A model generated the notes under the pieces. The model made no database searches. It had not been told where the DNA came from and saw nothing but the letters and a program-made list of their open reading frames with translations. A DNA stretch of 45,931 nt, from positions 1 through 45,931 of the forward strand of contig CAKPPS010000010.1 of the NCBI GenBank assembly GCA_934177795.1, given 5' to 3'. Shown one piece after another: positions 24,681-34,041 of the stretch. Made by a program: the position numbers and the translations under genes. This stretch comes from an uncultured Clostridia bacterium (GTDB lineage: Bacteria; Bacillota; Clostridia; TANB77; CAG-508). Each line of letters opens with the position of its first letter. The stretch's first letter is position 1.

Positions 24681-27600
24681 ATGAAAAACAAAGTTTTGAA
24701 AATTAGTGTAGCAGTATTATTAATAATGACTTTAACTATGACTAATTTTATATTTTTGGGTGCAAGTTTTGTATCTTATGCAGCAGATAACATAAGTACA
24801 AATAACAAAAATATAGAATTTAATACATATTTTAAAGATGAAAATGGTAATAAGACTACGACATTAGAAAGAACAGCAGACATGAATGACATGTCTTTGT
24901 ATTTGGCGGTTAATGTCAATAAAGAGGGATTTTTTAATGGGGAAGTTGAATTAACAAATTCAAACTTTACAATAGAAAGCGTAAACAGTGATTTGGCAAG
25001 TAAAATCTCTAATAGCAAAGTAAAAATAAACCAATTGAATACAGGAGCTACAACAGAAATAGAGCTAAAAATAAAACCTGTAGAAAAAGACGTAATGGGA
25101 TTAGATTTACTAGATAATGAAAGTGAACTAAAATTAACAGGTATTTATAGAAATAGTTCAGAAAAAGACATAAAAATAGAAGCTACAAGAAAAGTAAATT
25201 TAAAATTAATAGAAAATACAGAAGCAAAAGACATAAAAAATGAAATGAAAATAATTACAAATAAAGTAATTAAAGTTTCTGGAGAAGATAAAAGAATTGT
25301 ACAAGTATCATTAGATATGGGATTAAACCAAAATGTTTATCCAATGAAAAAAATATATGCCAAAATAAAAGTTCCAGAAATAAATGGAAAACAACCAGAA
25401 GTAGAAAAAGATATTACTTTAAACACAATGACAGCATCTGAATATAAATATGAAAATGGATATGTAGAAATAACATTAAACAACGATAAAAATGATAATA
25501 ATAATATTTTATGGAAAAAACAAGGAAATGAAAATGTTATTTTAACATATATTTATGATGCAGATACAAAATTAGAAAATGAAGAAATTACTATAGACGA
25601 AAAAGTAACTTTATATAATGATAAAGAAATATCATCAAATCAAAAAACAGTATTAACAGGTGAAGAAATAGATACAGCAATAAATGTAGAAATAAAAAAT
25701 GAAGAAGAAGATATATATAAAGGAAAACTATATTCAGGAATAGACAGACAATATAATTCTACAACTGAATTAAATGTAAATCTTGCAAATGTAGAAGAAT
25801 ATATAACAATAAAAGAAGAAGCAAGCAAATACCAATTATCAGAAAATGAAGTAGATGCAAATGTATACTATAATAGTACAACTATAAATAAAGAAAGCTT
25901 TAATAAATTATTTGGAAATACAGGAGATATTACGATATATAATGAAAATAATGAAATTTTAGCAGACATAACAAATAATACACAAACAGATGAAAATGGA
26001 AATTTTGTTGTAGATTATACAGGAAGAGAACCAAAAACACTATTAATAAAAACTTCAACACCAGTAGAAGCAGGAAAATTAGAAATAAAACATACAAAAA
26101 CAATAAAAAAATCTGATACAAATTCAATAAAAAATGCTTCAGCAATAAACACGAAAATTACTTATGGATATAATAATTCAGAAGAAAATTTAGCAACATA
26201 TACAAAAGGAATCGAAGAAACAGCAGAAGCAAAATTAGGATTAAAAGAATCAACAACAGAAACAAAATTTGAAACAAATAGAAATTCATTGTCAACAGTT
26301 ATAACTAATAATATAGAAATGAAATTAGTATTAAAAACAGATGATGAATCTAGAGATTTATATAAAAATCCAATATTCAGAATAGAATTACCTGAACAAA
26401 TAGAAAAGATAGAAATAAATAAAATAGACTTGTTATATGAAGATGAATTAAAAATCGAAAAATATCAAGTAGATGGAAGATTTATAACAATAAAAATGGC
26501 TGGAGAACAAACAAAATACACATCACAATCAGTAGAAGGTGCAAATATAATAATAAACGCAAAATTAACGGCTAATAAAACATCAGTAGCTAAACCAGAA
26601 AATATTAATGTATTATATAGAAATGAAAAAGCAAATAGTTATGCTAATAATGAACAATTAGGAAAAATTTCTAAAGAAATTGATATAGTAGCACCTAAAG
26701 ATGTAACAGCAATTAACAGTATAAAAGACTTAGATGTAGAAACTGTTGGAGAAAAAGCAATAACAGATGTTTCATTGGAAAGAGGAAAAAGCAGTAAAAA
26801 AGTTGGAGTTAATTTCCAAATTGTTAATAATAATGAAGAAAATATTAACAATGTAAAAATAATAGGAACATTCCCAACAAAAACAAAAGAAAATAACATA
26901 GATATGAAAGTAGTAGATGGTATAAAAATAAATAATGGAACAATTTATTACACAGAAAACGAAAATGCAACAGCAGATTTAGAAAACCAAGATAATGACT
27001 GGAAAACAGAAATAACAAATCCAGAAACAGTAAAAAAATATTTAATTACAATGGACAAAGTAGATGCAAGAACAATAGTAGAAGGTTCATACAATGTAGA
27101 AATACCAGAAAACTTGGAATATAACCAAAATGCAAAAGAAGGATATGAAGTTACATATACAAAGGGTCAAACACAAAGTGAAAAAACAGCAAAAGCAACA
27201 ACAATTGCAATGGGAACAGGAGTAGGACCTAAAATAGAAAGTAAATTAACAGCAACATTAGAAGGACAAGATGTAAAAGAAAATGCAATAGTAAAAAATG
27301 GAGAAGTTATAAAATATAAAGTTAATGTATCAAATACAGGTTCAGTAGATGTAAGCAATGTAAAAGTAACAGGAATAATACCAACTGGTACAAAATTAGT
27401 ACAACCAGTTGAAAATTACGAATATTCTGGAGATGTTTATTACAAAGAATTAGATACAGACAAATATGAAACAACAATAGATAGCTTAAAAGTAGGAGAA
27501 AGTAAAGATATAGAATATGAAGTAATGGTAAAAGCAGATACAGCTACAAAAACAGTAATGACAGCAACAGCAACAGTTAATTATTTAGATGTTGTACAAA

Positions 27601-29603
27601 ATACTAATGAACTAAAAACAACAACTCAAACAGGAAATTTACAAACAATAGTAAAAAGAGTTACAGATAGAAATACAAAACTTTATGAAAATACAGGTAT
27701 TAGATATTATGCTATAATAAAAAATATATCAAATAAAACAATAGATAATGTAAAGATTCAAACAAATAAATCAGATAATTTAGATGTAGTAACAGTAAAT
27801 GTAGCAACAAATATGGGAGAAGATGAAGATAAAGGTGGTTCAGCAGATGATGCTGAAAAGGAAATAGAGAAAAATCAACAAGCAGGCAATATGCAAGATG
27901 ATGAACAAACAGCAGAGGAAACAGACGAAAATACAACAGCTGTAGATTATAGTGATGAAATGAATATAGGAACAATAGCAGCAGGAGAGACTAAAGTAGT
28001 AATATATGACATGGTTGTTAATGGAAATAATGCAAATACTGCAACTTTATCAGTAACTGCAAAAGAAGGACAAAATGAATATAAATCTAATATATGGGAT
28101 GACCAAGTAAATAAATTTACAGTCAATATGTCTATGACAACAAATACACAAAGCAAGTACATAAAAGCAGGAGACACATTAACATATAATATTAATGTAA
28201 AAAATGATAGTTCTTCAGAAACTTCAGGATTAGCTATTATAGATAATATCCCTTCAGAATTAAGTATAAACAAAGTAGTTGTTGATGGTGAAGAAGTAAC
28301 TCCAGATAACAATAATCTAGAAATAGTAAAACAAATACCAGCAAATACAGAAATGGCAGTAAGTATTGAAACATTAGTTAATAGTTCTATGGGAAGAACA
28401 GAAGCAGAAGCAATAACAAACCAAGCAATAGCAACAGTAGATGAGCAAGAAATAGCAAAAACAGCAGAAGTAAACCATGTAATAAAAGCAGATGTAACTG
28501 ATGGAACCAATGGAAGTAGTGATGGAGACAATTCTGGAACAGATGAAGAAAATCCAAGTGATAATGATGGAAGTGCTGAAGATGGTAAACAAATAATAAG
28601 TGGATTAGCATGGTATGATGCAAATCAAAATGGTAAAAAAGATGATGATGAAGAAACATTAAACAACATAAAAGTTAGATTATTAAATGTAAACACAAAT
28701 CAATTAGTAAAGAATGCTACAGGAGAAACATTAGAAGTATCAACAAATGATAATGGTATGTATGTCTTAGAAAACATAGCAAAAGGAAAATATATTGTAA
28801 TATTTGATTATGACAATTCAAAATATTCATTAACAACATATAAAGCAGAAGGAGTAAATGAAACTGAAAATTCAGATGCAAGATTAAATGAGCTTTTAAT
28901 AGGAGATTCTAAAGAAAGTGTAGCTTCAACAGACACAATTACAGTAGATAGTGAAGATATTTCAGATATCAGTATAGGTTTAATAGAATTAAAGAATTTT
29001 GATTTAAAATTAGATAAATATATTAATAAAATATCAGTACAAAATTCAGCAGGTACAACAGTTAAAGAATATAACAATACAACAACAGCAAAAATAGAAT
29101 TAGATGCAAAACAAATAAAAGGATCAAATGTTATAGTAGAATATAACATAGTAGTAACAAACGTAGGAGAAGTAGCAGGATATGCTAAAAATATAGTTGA
29201 CTACATGCCAGGAGACTTAACATTTAATTCAGAATTAAACAAAGATTGGTATCAAAAAGACAATGCATTATATTCAACAAGTATAAGCAATGATATTATA
29301 AATCCAGGAGAATCAAAAACAGTGACATTAACATTAACTAAAGTTATGGGTGAAGATAATGTTGTAGCTAGAAATAGTGCAGAAATATATAAAGACTATA
29401 ATGATTTAGGGTTAGATGATAGTAATTCAAAACCAGGAAATAAAGCAGAAGGAGAAAATGACATGGGAGCAGCAGACTTAATTGTAAGTATTAGAACTGG
29501 TGGAGTAATTTATATGACCATAATAGTAGTAATAGCAATAGTTTTAGCAGCTGGTGCTACAGCAGGAATAATAGTTAAAAAGAGAAATAAAAAAGAAGAA
29601 TAG
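24681..29603 (+). CDS. Giant surface protein B1 with DUF11-like repeats and one SdrD_B domain
   Basis: 1640 residues, paralogue of the protein at 15603. Signal peptide about 1-35. The N-terminal 680 residues align by eye with A1 (shared FNGEVELTNSNF/LNGKIELKDSNF and IITNK segments). DUF11-like modules follow (about 870-1290, e.g. YKVNVSNTGSVDVSNVKVTG and YNINVKNDSSSETSGLAIID). An acidic insert near 1045-1085 (GEDEDKGGSADDAEKE) is absent from A1. A Ser/Asp/Gly linker leads to the SdrD_B domain (about 1303-1415, ISGLAWYDANQNGKK), a last module with DKYINKISV, then SIRTGG (from 1603), a membrane helix and a KKRNKK tail. Like A1 it lacks a canonical LPxTG. First gene of the second two-gene operon. 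Confidence 0.88.
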   Translation: MKNKVLKISVAVLLIMTLTMTNFIFLGASFVSYAADNISTNNKNIEFNTYFKDENGNKTTTLERTADMNDMSLYLAVNVNKEGFFNGEVELTNSNFTIESVNSDLASKISNSKVKINQLNTGATTEIELKIKPVEKDVMGLDLLDNESELKLTGIYRNSSEKDIKIEATRKVNLKLIENTEAKDIKNEMKIITNKVIKVSGEDKRIVQVSLDMGLNQNVYPMKKIYAKIKVPEINGKQPEVEKDITLNTMTASEYKYENGYVEITLNNDKNDNNNILWKKQGNENVILTYIYDADTKLENEEITIDEKVTLYNDKEISSNQKTVLTGEEIDTAINVEIKNEEEDIYKGKLYSGIDRQYNSTTELNVNLANVEEYITIKEEASKYQLSENEVDANVYYNSTTINKESFNKLFGNTGDITIYNENNEILADITNNTQTDENGNFVVDYTGREPKTLLIKTSTPVEAGKLEIKHTKTIKKSDTNSIKNASAINTKITYGYNNSEENLATYTKGIEETAEAKLGLKESTTETKFETNRNSLSTVITNNIEMKLVLKTDDESRDLYKNPIFRIELPEQIEKIEINKIDLLYEDELKIEKYQVDGRFITIKMAGEQTKYTSQSVEGANIIINAKLTANKTSVAKPENINVLYRNEKANSYANNEQLGKISKEIDIVAPKDVTAINSIKDLDVETVGEKAITDVSLERGKSSKKVGVNFQIVNNNEENINNVKIIGTFPTKTKENNIDMKVVDGIKINNGTIYYTENENATADLENQDNDWKTEITNPETVKKYLITMDKVDARTIVEGSYNVEIPENLEYNQNAKEGYEVTYTKGQTQSEKTAKATTIAMGTGVGPKIESKLTATLEGQDVKENAIVKNGEVIKYKVNVSNTGSVDVSNVKVTGIIPTGTKLVQPVENYEYSGDVYYKELDTDKYETTIDSLKVGESKDIEYEVMVKADTATKTVMTATATVNYLDVVQNTNELKTTTQTGNLQTIVKRVTDRNTKLYENTGIRYYAIIKNISNKTIDNVKIQTNKSDNLDVVTVNVATNMGEDEDKGGSADDAEKEIEKNQQAGNMQDDEQTAEETDENTTAVDYSDEMNIGTIAAGETKVVIYDMVVNGNNANTATLSVTAKEGQNEYKSNIWDDQVNKFTVNMSMTTNTQSKYIKAGDTLTYNINVKNDSSSETSGLAIIDNIPSELSINKVVVDGEEVTPDNNNLEIVKQIPANTEMAVSIETLVNSSMGRTEAEAITNQAIATVDEQEIAKTAEVNHVIKADVTDGTNGSSDGDNSGTDEENPSDNDGSAEDGKQIISGLAWYDANQNGKKDDDEETLNNIKVRLLNVNTNQLVKNATGETLEVSTNDNGMYVLENIAKGKYIVIFDYDNSKYSLTTYKAEGVNETENSDARLNELLIGDSKESVASTDTITVDSEDISDISIGLIELKNFDLKLDKYINKISVQNSAGTTVKEYNNTTTAKIELDAKQIKGSNVIVEYNIVVTNVGEVAGYAKNIVDYMPGDLTFNSELNKDWYQKDNALYSTSISNDIINPGESKTVTLTLTKVMGEDNVVARNSAEIYKDYNDLGLDDSNSKPGNKAEGENDMGAADLIVSIRTGGVIYMTIIVVIAIVLAAGATAGIIVKKRNKKEE

Positions 29604-29622
29604 GAAGAAAGGAGGTAGAAGA

Positions 29623-32600
29623 ATGAGTAAAATAGGAAAATATGTATTAAGTATTATGATAATAATGATGTGCATATTAGGAATAAATACTACTAAAGTA
29701 GAAGCTCTTTCACTAAGTGGAAAGAAAATAGGAAGTACTGTAAGAATAGGATATGGAACATATACAGCAAATGGACATCGTAACTTATTTTGTGTAGAAA
29801 AAGGACAGAGATTAAGAAGTAGTGGAGCTACATATACAGTTATTGCAAAATTTCGTATAGAAGGAAAACAAGCATGGAAATATATTACAGGTACTGAAAA
29901 AATGACTGATAAAGAAAAGGCAAACTTAGAAAATAAAACTAAAAACAAAAAAGGAACATATTATAACGAAAATAATTCAAATGCTAAATTATCATATATT
30001 TTATCAAAAACAGGAACATCTGCACAAAAAGGTATTTGGAGATATATGAGAACATGGATAAGTAATTCCGGAAAGCACTTAGAATCAAGGCTTAATGGAT
30101 TTGCAACACAAGCAAATTTAAGTGGTAGTCAGGATATATTAGATGATGCAAAAGCAGATGTAGATAAATTAAATGATGTAAAACTAGAAGATGCAACAAA
30201 TGCTAAGAAAGTTACAACAAAAACAGATGTAACAGTAAAAGTAGCAGAAAAAGATGAAAAATCAACAAAGAAAGTTGATAAAGTAGTGACACAAATAGGA
30301 CCATTTAAATTTAAATTTAAAGGTGATATATCAGAAATAGAAGTATTTAAGAATCAAGATGAAAGTAAAAAAATTAAAGAAGTATATTTTGGACAATATA
30401 AAGGAAACAAAATCAAAGAAGTGGATGAAGATGAAATAGATTCAGGAGAAGAATTCTATGTATTGATTCCACAAGATAAAATGAATAATGTAAAAACAAT
30501 ACGTATTAAAGCAACAATTCAAAAGAGTGTAAAAGGTGCTGATATATGGTTCTTAAAATGTAGTTATGCAAGTTGGCAAAACTTAGTATATAAACAAAGT
30601 GATAATACAGAAGGTGATGTAGGAACAATAACAAGAGATCAACCAGTTGTAACAACAGGAAACTTAAAAGTAATAAAAGTTGATAAAAGAAATGGCCAAG
30701 TTACTAAGTTAGGTGGAGTTGGATTCTATATCCAAAGTGTAAATGGAGAAAATAATGGAAAATATGTAAAACAATCTAATGGAAAAATTACTTATGTAAG
30801 TGATAAGAATCAAGCAACTAAATTTATGACAGCAGCATCTGGTACTAATAAAGGTTCATTCACAGTTAAAGAGTTAAAAGTAGGAAAATATAAAGCTATA
30901 GAAGTTAGTAATCCAGATAAGTCTTATGACTTTGTATCAAAAGAAGGAACAGTAACAGTTGATAAAACAGCAGAACTAGAAATTGAAAACAAAGCTAAAT
31001 ATGTAGACATTTCAGGATATGTATGGGTAGATAAACAAACAGGAAAACAATCAAAGAGAAATGACTTATACAAAAATGATACTATGGATGATAAAGATAC
31101 TTTATTAGAAGGTGTAAAAGTTGAATTAGTTGATAATTCAGGAAATGTTGTAAAAAATAAAAATGGACAAACATGTACAGCAACAACAAAAGACTTAAAG
31201 ACAAAAGATGGAGTTATAAGATATTATAAATTTGAAAATGTTTTAATAGAAAAACTAAAAGAATATAAAGTAAGATTTACTTATGACGGATTAACATATC
31301 AATGTGTAAATGCAAATCTAGGAGCTGATAATGGTTCAAAAGCATTTGAAAATGACAGAGATGGATTTAATAAAAAATTCAGCTATGTACAAGGAACAGG
31401 AGAAACTACAGGAGAAACATTAGATCAAAATGGAAACCGTGCAAATAATTTAACATATAAACGTGAAAATTATACATCAACATTAATAAATAATGGTTTA
31501 CCAATTGGACAATATCCAATCACAGCAGATACAGCAAAAGCAGGATATAGTTTAGAAGAAGCATTTAAGAAATTAAAAGTTGGAGAAACAGAAATAAAAT
31601 ATGTTAATTTAGGACTATATGAAAGAGAACAACCTTATGTAAATGTTGTAAAAGATGTAGAAAATGTAAAATTATCAATTAATGGAAAATCACATGTATA
31701 TAAATATGCAAACAGAAAGGCAAATGAAGGTGATTACGTAGAAGATGAGACACATAAATTTAATGTAGGAGTTAAATTTGCAAATGAGCGTACAGGTAAA
31801 GCTTATGAAAGACCAGTATACCAAGCAGATTATGAATTTGATGATGGAATAACTGACCCAGCTCAAAGTAAAAACTTACAAGTAGCTATAAGATATAAAA
31901 TAGCAGTAACTAATAACTCTACTAATTTAACATCACAAATAAACAGTTTAATAGATTACTATGATGCTAGATATACATTAAGTAAATTAGGCGACGGAAT
32001 AGATGACCAAACAGGTGAAATAACAGGAGATGTTGCTAAAGAAGGCGAAGGAGATTATAATACATCATATAAGAAAGTAACAATTAAACCAAATATGAAA
32101 ATAGAACCAGGAAAAACTAAAGCAATCTATGTAGAATTTACTTTAAATAGAGAAGCTGTACAAACAGCTTTAACAACAGATGAGCGTGAAATGACATTAG
32201 AAAATGTTACAGAACTTACATCTTATACTACTTATGGTACAGATGGAAAAGTATATGCAGGAGTAGACTTATATTCTAACCCAGGAAATGCAGTACCAGG
32301 AGATAAAAATACTTATGAAGCAGATACAGATTCTAGCCCAGCATTAAAACTTAAAGTTGCAGATAATGCAAGAGAACTTACAGGTAAAGTATTTGTTGAC
32401 GAAGTCGAAGGTGGGGATAAATTATTAACAGGACAAGTTAGACAAGGAAATGGACAATTTGATGATGGTGAAGATGGAGTAGAAGGTGTTACAGTAACAT
32501 TGAAAGAAAATAAAACAGATGGGCAAAGTTATACAACTACAACAGATAAGAGTGGAGATTTTAAATTTTCAGGATATATACCAGGAGACTATACTTTAAC

Positions 32601-33792
32601 TTATATTTGGGGAAATAAAACTTATACAGTTCAAAACTATAAAGGAACAATTTATGATGCAACAAGATATCAAGCTAATTATGATAACAATTCATTAAAT
32701 ATGAAATGGTATATGCAAGACCCAGAAAAAAGATATACAGATGCAATTGATAATTGGACAACAAGACAAGAAATAGATAGGGAAATGAATACAATAGAAA
32801 ATTCTACTAAGTTTACGAAAACAACTATGGACTCAACAACACCATTAATGGATCTTGGAGTAGAAAACACTAAATCAGATGTTACTTCATCAGATGATGA
32901 CATAATGAAATACACGATTAGCAATATAGACTTTGGAATAGTAGAAAGAGCAAGACAAGCAGTAGAATTAACCAAAAAAGTTAAAGCTATGAAAGTTACT
33001 TTAGCAAATGGTTCAGTACTTGCAAATGTAACAGTAAATGAAGAAGGAAAACTTGAAGGTGACCAAAAAGCAGGAGTAATATATTTACCACCACAAAAGG
33101 ATGCATCAGGAAAGATAATATCAAATGGAATGCTAAAACTTGAAATGGATACTGAATTAATGGAAGGTGCAAAACTAGAAGTAACTTATGAATATAAAAT
33201 AACTAATAAGAGTGAGTTAGATTATGATTCTAAAGAATTTTATATTACTGGAAAACAAACAGGAAAGGTAATAAAAATAACATCAGCAGACATAATAGAC
33301 TACTTAGATCCAGAATGGGATTATAATATTGATGATAATAGTGGATGGGAATTGAAAGATTTAAAAGAAATACAAGAAGGAACAACATCAATAAATTTAA
33401 GTAAGGAAGTATTAACTAGTGAAGGAATAAAAAATAAGAAAATATTCTATACAGCAGTTAAAGAAATAGAATTAGGACCAAAAGATGATGTTTCAAAAGA
33501 TTTTAAAGTTTCAAAACTACTATCATCATCAAAAGACATTAGCTTAAATAACGATGCAGAGATTACAAAAGTAGTAAAATCTGGAGGTTCAAACTTAATA
33601 ACTACACTTGGAAATTATAAACCAGATTCAGAAGAACATGAAATGGATGATGGCCATGCTGAAACAGTAACAGTAACACCAAGTACAGGTGAAAATAGAA
33701 ATTATTTAATACCTGCAATGGTTATAATATCAGCATTTGTAATCTTAGGAACAGGAATAATTTTCATCAAGAAAAAAGTTTTAAATAAATAA
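29623..33792 (+). CDS. Surface protein B2: thioester-like head, SpaA and SdrD_B domains, TPSTG sorting signal
   Basis: 1389 residues, 19 bases behind B1 and preceded by AAAGGAGGT. Signal peptide about 1-29. The head has NLFCVEKGQ with C57 and SAQKGIW with Q135: the same Cys-Gln plan and nearly the same distance (78 residues) as in A2 (76), with the TQxA motif changed to AQKG. Further domains match A2 in order: SpaA-like (about 346-450, GNLKVIKVDKRNGQVTKLGG), SdrD_B (about 461-590, ISGYVWVDKQTGKQ), YVNVVKDVENVKLSINGKSHVY (from about 672), a second SdrD_B (about 916-1010, LTGKVFVDE), VERARQAVELTKKVKAMKV, and TPSTGENRNY (from 1352) with helix and Lys tail. Probably a wall-anchored adhesin. The thioester call is less certain than for A2. 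Confidence 0.83.
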   Translation: MSKIGKYVLSIMIIMMCILGINTTKVEALSLSGKKIGSTVRIGYGTYTANGHRNLFCVEKGQRLRSSGATYTVIAKFRIEGKQAWKYITGTEKMTDKEKANLENKTKNKKGTYYNENNSNAKLSYILSKTGTSAQKGIWRYMRTWISNSGKHLESRLNGFATQANLSGSQDILDDAKADVDKLNDVKLEDATNAKKVTTKTDVTVKVAEKDEKSTKKVDKVVTQIGPFKFKFKGDISEIEVFKNQDESKKIKEVYFGQYKGNKIKEVDEDEIDSGEEFYVLIPQDKMNNVKTIRIKATIQKSVKGADIWFLKCSYASWQNLVYKQSDNTEGDVGTITRDQPVVTTGNLKVIKVDKRNGQVTKLGGVGFYIQSVNGENNGKYVKQSNGKITYVSDKNQATKFMTAASGTNKGSFTVKELKVGKYKAIEVSNPDKSYDFVSKEGTVTVDKTAELEIENKAKYVDISGYVWVDKQTGKQSKRNDLYKNDTMDDKDTLLEGVKVELVDNSGNVVKNKNGQTCTATTKDLKTKDGVIRYYKFENVLIEKLKEYKVRFTYDGLTYQCVNANLGADNGSKAFENDRDGFNKKFSYVQGTGETTGETLDQNGNRANNLTYKRENYTSTLINNGLPIGQYPITADTAKAGYSLEEAFKKLKVGETEIKYVNLGLYEREQPYVNVVKDVENVKLSINGKSHVYKYANRKANEGDYVEDETHKFNVGVKFANERTGKAYERPVYQADYEFDDGITDPAQSKNLQVAIRYKIAVTNNSTNLTSQINSLIDYYDARYTLSKLGDGIDDQTGEITGDVAKEGEGDYNTSYKKVTIKPNMKIEPGKTKAIYVEFTLNREAVQTALTTDEREMTLENVTELTSYTTYGTDGKVYAGVDLYSNPGNAVPGDKNTYEADTDSSPALKLKVADNARELTGKVFVDEVEGGDKLLTGQVRQGNGQFDDGEDGVEGVTVTLKENKTDGQSYTTTTDKSGDFKFSGYIPGDYTLTYIWGNKTYTVQNYKGTIYDATRYQANYDNNSLNMKWYMQDPEKRYTDAIDNWTTRQEIDREMNTIENSTKFTKTTMDSTTPLMDLGVENTKSDVTSSDDDIMKYTISNIDFGIVERARQAVELTKKVKAMKVTLANGSVLANVTVNEEGKLEGDQKAGVIYLPPQKDASGKIISNGMLKLEMDTELMEGAKLEVTYEYKITNKSELDYDSKEFYITGKQTGKVIKITSADIIDYLDPEWDYNIDDNSGWELKDLKEIQEGTTSINLSKEVLTSEGIKNKKIFYTAVKEIELGPKDDVSKDFKVSKLLSSSKDISLNNDAEITKVVKSGGSNLITTLGNYKPDSEEHEMDDGHAETVTVTPSTGENRNYLIPAMVIISAFVILGTGIIFIKKKVLNK

Positions 33793-33793
33793 C

Positions 33794-33838
33794 AAATATA
33801 AAAAAGTGGTAATTTGATATTACCGCTTTTTTATATTT
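33794..33838 (+). terminator. Terminator of the second surface-protein operon
   Basis: A 20-bp stem (33794-33813 with 33819-33838, one G-U, loop TTGAT) containing AAAAAAGTGGTAAT and ATTACCGCTTTTTT. Confidence 0.85.
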
Positions 33839-33952
33839 ACAATACTATTGCTTTTTTTGACATTATGTAATAAAATAAAAAACGTAAAAATGCATAAAAG
33901 TAAAGAAAATAACAAATCAAATAAAAAAATAGAAAAAACTGTAACAAAATTA

Positions 33953-33970
33953 TTAGTAATACATTACTAA
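33953..33970. repeat. Short palindrome upstream of spoIIE
   Basis: TTAGTAAT-AC-ATTACTAA, perfect 8-bp arms, about 70 bases before the spoIIE start. Two AAAAGACAA direct repeats follow; on the minus strand these read TTGTCTTTT, only loosely like a Spo0A box. A possible regulator site in the spoIIE promoter region; no firm -35/-10 was assigned. Confidence 0.35.
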
Positions 33971-34041
33971 AAAAGACAAAAACCACAAAAGACAAGTAGT
34001 AAAATAGACATATATATTAGAGAAAAAGGTGGTATGAAAAA

